Position numbers and translations under genes: made by a program. Shown here one piece after another: positions 5,626 to 10,173 of a stretch of 10,173 nucleotides of DNA; the stretch's first letter is position 1; every line of letters begins with the position of its first letter. Below the pieces are notes generated by a model. It saw nothing but the letters and a program-made list of their open reading frames with translations. It was not told where the DNA came from and made no database searches. This stretch comes from Wenzhouxiangella sp. (lineage in GTDB: Bacteria > Pseudomonadota > Gammaproteobacteria > Xanthomonadales > Wenzhouxiangellaceae). Location: assembly GCA_007119095.1 (NCBI GenBank), contig SKQI01000006.1, positions 1 through 10,173 of the forward strand, written 5' to 3'.

Positions 5626-6956
5626 TGCGCAGTGCCTGGCTCAGTGAGTTGCTGTTGCTGGGCGGTCTGCTGCTGGCGGCGCTGCTGCTTGCCGCGGTGT
5701 TCGGTTACTTCGGTTGGTTCATGTTCGCCGCCCTGATTGGTTTCAGCGGCCGACATCTGTTTCAGCTCTACCGGCTTGAACGTTGGCTCAGGGTAGGTCG
5801 AGTCCGCAATCCGCCGGAATCCTGGGGAATCTGGGGCGATGTGTTCGAGCACTACTACCGCCTGCAACGTCGATATTACAAGCGCAAGAAACGACTGGCC
5901 CGGGTAATCCGGGAGTTCCGCGAGTCAACCGCAGCGATGCCGGACGGAACCCTGGTACTCAACAGCGAGTTTCGAATTGTCTGGTTCAACGATGCGGCAC
6001 GCGACTCTCTGAGGCTTTCCAGTAGCCGCGACCTGGGCCAGCCGGTCTGCAACCTGCTGCGTTCACCTCGGTTCAAGACTTATCTTGCGGCCCGGGAGTT
6101 TGATCAGCCCGTTATCGTGCCATCGCCGGTGGATGACAGCTGCAGCCTCGCGGTACGGCTGATTGCCTACGGTGCTGACCAGTACCTGCTGCTGATCAGG
6201 GATGTGACGCGCATGCAGCGTCTACAGACCATGCGGCGAGACTTCGTCGCCAACGCTTCGCATGAGCTTCGATCGCCTTTGACCGTGTTGTCGGGCTATC
6301 TGGAAGCGCTGGCCGACGAGCAGGAGCTGGGACAGCACTGGCAAGAACCCCTGGCCGACATGCTGGCCCAGTGCCAGCGGATGAATACGCTGGTCAATGA
6401 TTTGCTGGAGCTGTCCCGCCTGGAAACCGAAGAGAGCGATGCCAGTACCGAGGACGAGGTCGACGTGCCGTCGCTATTGGATCGCATCGTCCGCAATGCA
6501 CGTGCCGAGGATGGCGACCGCCATGTCATTTCGCTGGAAATTTCCAGTGGAGCGGGCCTGAAGGGCAACGACAGTGAGTTGCACAGCGCGTTTTCCAATC
6601 TGGTGGTCAACGCCATTCGTTACACATCGGCCGGCGGGGAGATCAAGATTTCCTGGCTTGCGCGACCCGGCGGCGAGCTTGCCTTCGAGGTCAGTGACAC
6701 CGGGATCGGGATTGACGAAAAGCATATCCCGTTCATTACTCAGCGCTTCTATCGGGTCAACAGCTCGCATAGCCGCAGCAAGGGCGGGACAGGGCTAGGT
6801 CTGGCGATCGTCAAGCATGTCCTACAGCGGCATAACGGGCGCCTGGAGGTCGAATCCATCCCGGGCGAAGGTAGCATCTTCCGCTGTGTTTTCCCGCCAC
6901 AGCGCGCTTTCTACAGTGCCGAGCTGCCCGGCGATAGCTCCATTCTGGCGCAGTAA
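5625..6956 (+). CDS. phoR: Phosphate regulon sensor histidine kinase PhoR
   Basis: PhoR is the inner-membrane kinase/phosphatase for PhoB, and in known systems it takes its phosphate signal from the Pst transporter and PhoU. The 443-aa protein starts with a hydrophobic hairpin (about 8-45, LLLLGGLLLAALLLAAV then WFMFAALIGF) with almost no periplasmic loop, as in PhoR. A basic linker (YYKRKKRLARV) and a PAS domain follow (about 95-195, MPDGTLVLNSEFRIVWFNDAA). The HisKA motif RRDFVANASHELRSPLTVL carries H213. The ATPase part has an N box (NLVVNAIRYT, 325-334), a G1 box with D358 (DTGIGI), an F box (TQRFYRV) and a G2 box (GGTGLGLAIVKH). The ATG at 5625 shares one base with the phoB stop and has AGGA 9 nt upstream; a TTG one codon earlier is less likely. 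The two genes form an operon. Confidence 0.96.
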   Translation: MRSAWLSELLLLGGLLLAALLLAAVFGYFGWFMFAALIGFSGRHLFQLYRLERWLRVGRVRNPPESWGIWGDVFEHYYRLQRRYYKRKKRLARVIREFRESTAAMPDGTLVLNSEFRIVWFNDAARDSLRLSSSRDLGQPVCNLLRSPRFKTYLAAREFDQPVIVPSPVDDSCSLAVRLIAYGADQYLLLIRDVTRMQRLQTMRRDFVANASHELRSPLTVLSGYLEALADEQELGQHWQEPLADMLAQCQRMNTLVNDLLELSRLETEESDASTEDEVDVPSLLDRIVRNARAEDGDRHVISLEISSGAGLKGNDSELHSAFSNLVVNAIRYTSAGGEIKISWLARPGGELAFEVSDTGIGIDEKHIPFITQRFYRVNSSHSRSKGGTGLGLAIVKHVLQRHNGRLEVESIPGEGSIFRCVFPPQRAFYSAELPGDSSILAQ

Positions 6957-6972
6957 TCCAAACGCAACATTC

Positions 6973-7006
6973 GTGTCATCGAGTTGACATCACGGGGGCC
7001 TATCTT
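6973..7006 (+). promoter_or_regulatory. Pho box and -10 element upstream of the porin
   Basis: GTGTCAT (6973-6979) and TTGACAT (6984-6990) are direct repeats 11 bp apart, matching CTGTCAT at 6/7 and 5/7 positions. TATCTT (7001-7006) lies exactly 10 bp after the box, as in PhoB-dependent promoters. The embedded TTGACA is too close (11 bp) to this -10 to serve as an ordinary -35. The transcript would start near 7013. Confidence 0.7.
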
Positions 7007-7028
7007 TGCGCCCGTCGAAAGACATCGG

Positions 7029-7068
7029 CGGCGGCGTTCCATTTGGGAACGCGAGCCGGGCCTTTTTT
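7029..7068 (+). terminator. Terminator-like hairpin and T-run between phoR and the porin
   Basis: GCGTTCC (7034-7040) pairs with GGAACGC (7046-7052) around ATTTG. A 1x2 internal loop then leads to an outer helix CGGC (7029-7032) with GCCG (7055-7058). Six T follow at 7063-7068 after a 4-nt gap. This could end phoBR transcripts, but it lies downstream of the predicted porin start, so it would also sit in the porin mRNA leader. Confidence 0.55.
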
Positions 7069-7100
7069 GAAACGCAAGTCAACTTTCAAGGGATTCAATC

Positions 7101-8102
7101 ATGAAGAAAGCGTTGCTCCCCGTGGCCATCCTGGCCGCCCTGCCGGCGGTTGCCATGGCCGACGTGCAAATCTATGGTCGCGCCAACATCTCTGTCGACC
7201 TGCTCGACGATGGTGCCGACTATTCCGAGGTTGCCATGTCGAGCAACTCGTCGCGCCTGGGCTTCCGCGCCAGCCGTGAGTTTGACGGCATTACCGCCAT
7301 CATGCAGATCGAGCAGGAAATCGACTACAGCAACCAGGGTTCCAACTGGGCCAGCCGCGATACCTTTGCCGGCGTTCGCGGCAACTTCGGCATGGTCCGC
7401 CTGGGCAAGTTCGACACCCCGTTCAAGCGTGCCCGCGGCCCGGCCAACCTGTTCGGTGACCAGATGGGTGACATGCGTAACCTCACCCGCGCGGGCGCCG
7501 GTCGCTTTGATGAGCGCACGCCCAACACCGTCCACTATCAGACCCCGGACTTCAACGGCCTGCAGTTCAACCTGGCTTACTCGCTGCACGAAGGTTCCGA
7601 CCCCAGTGCCGACGGCGACGACAATGCCTGGAGCTTCTCGATGACTTACAAGGTCGGCGACTTTGACATCGCCGCCGCTTACGAGAACTTCGAGGAAAAC
7701 CGCAGCCAGGGTGGCCGTGATGCGTTCCGCGTGGCCGCCTCCTACAAGATCTCGGATGTAACGCTGGTCGGCTTCTACCAGACCGTTGACCACGACAACG
7801 ATGCTTTCGATGCCGATGTTTTTGGTTTCGGTGCTTCCTGGTCGTTCAGCGAAAAGATGTCGGTCAAGGGCCACTGGCTGCGCCGCTCGGCAGATCCTTC
7901 TGACAGCGACTCCGACCTGCTGGCTGTGGGCCTGGAATATCGCATTGGCCGTCAGCTTCGCCTGTACGGTAACTACGCGCTGGTCGCCAACGACGACAAC
8001 GTCGCGCTGACCCCGTGGGCCCAGGCCCGCACCACCGGTCAAGCTGGCAGCCCGGGCGATAGCGCCTCCGGCTTCTCGCTGGGCCTGCGGTTTGACTTCT
8101 AA
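7101..8102 (+). CDS. Gram-negative outer-membrane porin, probably phosphate-regulated
   Basis: This is predicted to be a trimeric 16-strand general porin (Porin_4/OmpC-like) that lets small solutes cross the outer membrane. The 333-aa precursor has a clear signal peptide, MKKALLPVAILAALPAVAMA, with cleavage before DVQIYGRAN, a typical porin start. Alternating beta strands run throughout (for example SRLGFRASREF, NFGMVRLGKFDTPF, NTVHYQTPDFNGLQFNLAYSL), and the chain ends in SLGLRFDF with the terminal Phe used for outer-membrane assembly. Several predicted loops are very acidic (DDGADYSE, SADGDDN, DHDNDAFDAD, DPSDSDSD), unlike a classic anion-selective OprP or PhoE channel. AAGGGA (7088-7093) is a good ribosome site 7 nt before the ATG. 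The Pho box upstream and pstS downstream suggest a role in phosphate uptake. Specificity cannot be read from sequence, so no symbol is given. Confidence 0.92.
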   Translation: MKKALLPVAILAALPAVAMADVQIYGRANISVDLLDDGADYSEVAMSSNSSRLGFRASREFDGITAIMQIEQEIDYSNQGSNWASRDTFAGVRGNFGMVRLGKFDTPFKRARGPANLFGDQMGDMRNLTRAGAGRFDERTPNTVHYQTPDFNGLQFNLAYSLHEGSDPSADGDDNAWSFSMTYKVGDFDIAAAYENFEENRSQGGRDAFRVAASYKISDVTLVGFYQTVDHDNDAFDADVFGFGASWSFSEKMSVKGHWLRRSADPSDSDSDLLAVGLEYRIGRQLRLYGNYALVANDDNVALTPWAQARTTGQAGSPGDSASGFSLGLRFDF

Positions 8103-8105
8103 TTT

Positions 8106-8139
8106 GCTTAATTCGCCTGTCACTTCCCGAAACTAAGCT
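8106..8139 (+). promoter_or_regulatory. Candidate Pho box upstream of pstS
   Basis: CTGTCAC (8117-8123) matches six of seven consensus positions. The element 11 bp upstream is GCTTAAT (8106-8112), a poor match but nearly identical to GTTTAAT in the same place of the phoB box. TAAGCT (8134-8139), 10 bp downstream, is a weak -10. The small hairpin AAGGA/TCCTT (8145-8159) lies in the leader. No terminator separates the porin from pstS, so read-through from the porin promoter may add to expression. Confidence 0.5.
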
Positions 8140-8178
8140 TTACCAAGGACTTGTTCCTTAAATTACTGGAGATACACC

Positions 8179-9141
8179 ATGATCAAGAAACTGCTTTGCG
8201 CTGGTGCCATCAGCACCGTTCTGGCCGCCGGTTCGGCGGTTGCCCAGGTTGAGGTTGATCCCGGCCTGCCCGAGTACACCCCGGTTTCCGGCATTTCCGG
8301 CAACCTGTCATCGATCGGTTCTGACACCCTGAACAACCTCATGACCCTGTGGGCTGAGGAATTCCAGGGCTTTTACCCGAACGTCAACGTCCAGATCCAG
8401 GGCGCCGGCACCTCAACCGCGCCGCCGGCGATGACCGAAGGTACCGCCAACTTCGGCCCGATGAGCCGCATGCCGCGCGACAGCGAGCAGGCTGCATTCG
8501 AAGAGCGTCACGGTTATCCGATGACGGTTGTCGGTGTGGGCATCGACACCATCGCGGTGTTCGTCAATCGTGACAACCCGATCGAAGGTCTGACTATTGA
8601 ACAGGTTGATGCCATTTTCTCATCGACCCGTCGCTGTGGCGGTGCCCAGGACATCACCCGCTGGGGCCAGGTCGGCCTGGAAGGCGCCTGGGCCAACCGC
8701 GACATCACCCTGTACTCGCGTAACGCCGTTTCCGGCACTTACGGCTACTTCCGCCAGCACGCCATGTGCGATGGTGACTTCAAGGACTCGATCAACGAGC
8801 AGCCCGGTTCCTCCTCCGTGGTCCAGGGTGTGGCTGAGTCGATCAACGGCATCGGCTACTCGGGCATTGGCTATGAAACCTCTGGCGTGCGTGCCATTGC
8901 CGTTGGTAACCCGCCGGTCGAGCCCAGCGGCGAAACCGCTGCTGACGGTTCCTACCCGCTGGCTCGCTTCCTCTACGTCACCGTCAATAAGCACCCGAAC
9001 CGCGATCTGAACCCGCTGGAGCGTGAGTTCATGCGCCTGGTGCTGTCGCGTCAGGGTCAGGAAGTGGTCGTGCGAGACGGCTACATCCCGCTGCCTGCCA
9101 GTGTTGCCGCGCGCTTCCGCGCCGAGCTGGGCATTGACTAA
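8179..9141 (+). CDS. pstS: Phosphate ABC transporter, periplasmic phosphate-binding protein PstS
   Basis: PstS captures inorganic phosphate in the periplasm and delivers it to the PstCAB importer; it also supplies the signal that keeps PhoR inactive. The 320-aa precursor starts with a signal peptide, MIKKLLCAGAISTVLAAGSAVA, with cleavage before QVEVDPG. The mature part is a PBP-like domain with the phosphate-site segments SSIGSDTL (44-51), GAGTST (76-81) and RNAVSGTYGYF (181-191), plus GIGYSGIGY (224-232). DGYIPLPASV near the C-terminus also fits. It looks like the Pseudomonas aeruginosa PstS type rather than the E. coli type; two cysteines, C153 (RRCGG) and C197 (AMCDGD), could form a disulfide. 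The ATG has GGAG (8168-8171) 7 nt upstream. Codon choice is strongly biased, as in the porin, suggesting high expression. A strong terminator follows. Confidence 0.96.
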   Translation: MIKKLLCAGAISTVLAAGSAVAQVEVDPGLPEYTPVSGISGNLSSIGSDTLNNLMTLWAEEFQGFYPNVNVQIQGAGTSTAPPAMTEGTANFGPMSRMPRDSEQAAFEERHGYPMTVVGVGIDTIAVFVNRDNPIEGLTIEQVDAIFSSTRRCGGAQDITRWGQVGLEGAWANRDITLYSRNAVSGTYGYFRQHAMCDGDFKDSINEQPGSSSVVQGVAESINGIGYSGIGYETSGVRAIAVGNPPVEPSGETAADGSYPLARFLYVTVNKHPNRDLNPLEREFMRLVLSRQGQEVVVRDGYIPLPASVAARFRAELGID

Positions 9142-9174
9142 GCAGTTCCTCTAAGGCCCTCCAAGCCTGTCTTT

Positions 9175-9205
9175 AGCGCCCCGCCCACGGTGGTGGGGCG
9201 CTTTT
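9175..9205 (+). terminator. Rho-independent terminator after pstS
   Basis: AGCGCCCCGCC (9175-9185) pairs with GGTGGGGCGCT (9192-9202), an 11-bp stem with one G-T pair and loop CACGGT, followed by T9202-T9205. It lies 33 bp after the pstS stop and before the pstC Pho box. It should reduce read-through into pstC, a common way to keep the binding protein more abundant than the permease. Confidence 0.88.
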
Positions 9206-9225
9206 CTGGGGGCAGGCTGGTCCGG

Positions 9226-9259
9226 TTGTCATCTTTTTGAAATAGAACCTTCATACACT
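9226..9259 (+). promoter_or_regulatory. Pho box and -10 element upstream of pstC
   Basis: Three 7-bp elements occur at exact 11-bp steps: TTGTCAT (9226-9232), TTGAAAT (9237-9243) and CCTTCAT (9248-9254), matching CTGTCAT at 6, 4 and 5 of 7 positions. TACACT (9254-9259) lies 10 bp after the second element and matches TATAAT at four positions. Transcription would begin near 9266. A ribosome site GGGGAG is at 9288-9293. Confidence 0.65.
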
Positions 9260-9302
9260 GCGCCGCGTCTATTCATCGCGTTGCCCCGGGGAGTCATCAT
9301 TC

Positions 9303-10173
9303 ATGTCGTCCAATGCCAGTCAGGCCAGTCCGATCAGTGCCCGCGACCTGCTCCCTGATGCCGAAGCCAGAACCAAGCTGCGTCGAACCCGTCATGTCAA
9401 GGATGTGCTGACTCGGATCTTTGTCTCCGCCGCCGGTTATGGCGTAGTGATTTCGCTGGCCCTGATTTTCATCTTTCTTTTCATCGAAGTGCTGCCCCTG
9501 CTGCGCAACGCCAGCATGGGCTCACCAACCAGTTTCGTCAGCCCGGCCCCGGAAAGCCCGGCCCGATTCATCGCCATGGATCGACACCAGGAAGCCGGAA
9601 CACGCTTCGCCGAAGACGGCACCGTTTCATTTTTTGTTCCCACTGATGGCACGGTGCTCGGCCAACGGGTGATTGGATTTGATGGTGCTGAAGCGATCAG
9701 CTTTGGCAAAGGAGAGCCGCGCACCGGTCTGGCCGTCTATGGTTTGTCCGACGGTCGTGCTGCGGTCGTGAAGCAGGAATTTGATGTGACCTATCCGGAC
9801 GATGTCCGCCTGGTAACGCCTCGCTTGAGCTATCCGCTGGATGAGCCGCTGACGACGATCGATGATCAGGGGCAACCGCTGTCCGTGATTACCATTCAGC
9901 AGGGTGGAACCGGTATTGGTATTGCCGCCTCGACCGCTGACGGCCGGCTGTTGCTTACTCGTTATGCAAGTCGGCGTTCCTTCCTGACCGGTGAAACCGA
10001 GTTTGTCCGCTCCAGCTACGAATTGCCGCCACCGCCCGGTGCACCCACTCGAATTCTGCTCGATATCACCATGCGCAACCTGCTGGTCGGCGACGCCCAA
10101 GGTTTTCTGCACTTTTACGATATCAGCGACCCGAGCCAGGCCGTGCTGCGGGACAGCCGCCGCGTGCTGGAAA
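9303..10173 (+). CDS. pstC: Phosphate ABC transporter permease PstC, long form, N-terminal part
   Basis: PstC is one of the two inner-membrane permease subunits of the PstSCAB phosphate importer. The gene is open to the window edge (290 codons shown); its 3' part lies outside. The ATG at 9303 has GGGGAG 9 nt upstream. Residues 1-40 are a cytoplasmic basic segment (KLRRTRHVKDVLTRIF), and 44-66 form one membrane helix (AGYGVVISLALIFIFLFIEVLPLL). Residues about 70-290 form a large soluble, beta-rich region with no further membrane helix. This layout resembles the long PstC of Pseudomonas, in which a soluble domain follows the first helix; E. coli PstC (about 319 aa) lacks it. The permease core with the EAA loop is not yet reached, so identity rests on the N-terminus, the position after pstS, and the Pho box. 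A related permease subunit is the alternative. Confidence 0.85.
   Translation, partial: MSSNASQASPISARDLLPDAEARTKLRRTRHVKDVLTRIFVSAAGYGVVISLALIFIFLFIEVLPLLRNASMGSPTSFVSPAPESPARFIAMDRHQEAGTRFAEDGTVSFFVPTDGTVLGQRVIGFDGAEAISFGKGEPRTGLAVYGLSDGRAAVVKQEFDVTYPDDVRLVTPRLSYPLDEPLTTIDDQGQPLSVITIQQGGTGIGIAASTADGRLLLTRYASRRSFLTGETEFVRSSYELPPPPGAPTRILLDITMRNLLVGDAQGFLHFYDISDPSQAVLRDSRRVLE

Noticed and set aside
7095..8123. Long open frame (342 codons) on the minus strand opposite the porin
   Set aside because: It is the antisense of a strongly codon-biased gene with a signal peptide and terminal Phe; the Ala/Val/Gly-rich translation matches no family.
8145..8159. AAGGA/TCCTT hairpin as a terminator after the porin
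   Set aside because: The stem is only 5 bp, AT-containing and without a T-run; it lies in the probable pstS leader.

Overview
The window (about 60% G+C by eye) looks like ordinary chromosome from a gammaproteobacterium. MltF, the Pseudomonas-type PstS, the long PstC with an inserted domain, the Zur protein and the DnaQ C-terminus all resemble gammaproteobacterial proteins. An unusually acidic outer-membrane porin hints at a marine or salt-tolerant host. I cannot name the genus. There are no tRNA or rRNA genes, insertion sequences, CRISPR arrays or phage genes.

Layout. Positions 1-171 hold the 3' end of dnaQ (DNA polymerase III epsilon), which converges on mltF (252-1715, minus strand), a lytic transglycosylase. 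mltF is divergent from gltX (1837-3261, glutamyl-tRNA synthetase). The next 159 bases contain two different short tandem arrays, an 8-bp G-rich one that supplies the gltX stop codon and a 7-bp C-rich one. They are followed by a two-gene unit, zur (zinc-responsive Fur-family repressor) and a WYL-domain regulator. zur appears to be leaderless.

The right half, from about 4836 to the end, is a phosphate-starvation module: phoB, phoR, an outer-membrane porin, pstS and the start of pstC. PhoR senses phosphate status and phosphorylates PhoB. PhoB-P then activates promoters that carry Pho boxes (7-bp CTGTCAT-like direct repeats every 11 bp). I find candidate Pho boxes before phoB, the porin, pstS and pstC. 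The phoB, porin and pstC boxes each have a plausible -10 element exactly 10 bp downstream; the pstS box is weaker. The model is autoregulation of phoBR, phosphate entry through the porin, capture by periplasmic PstS, and import by PstCAB, with pstA, pstB and phoU expected beyond the window.

The least ordinary features are the paired 8-bp and 7-bp arrays behind gltX (the first with G-quadruplex potential), the leaderless arrangement of zur, the co-transcribed Zur/WYL regulator pair, and a terminator-like hairpin inside the predicted leader of the Pho-controlled porin. I do not see a wholly new multi-gene system here.
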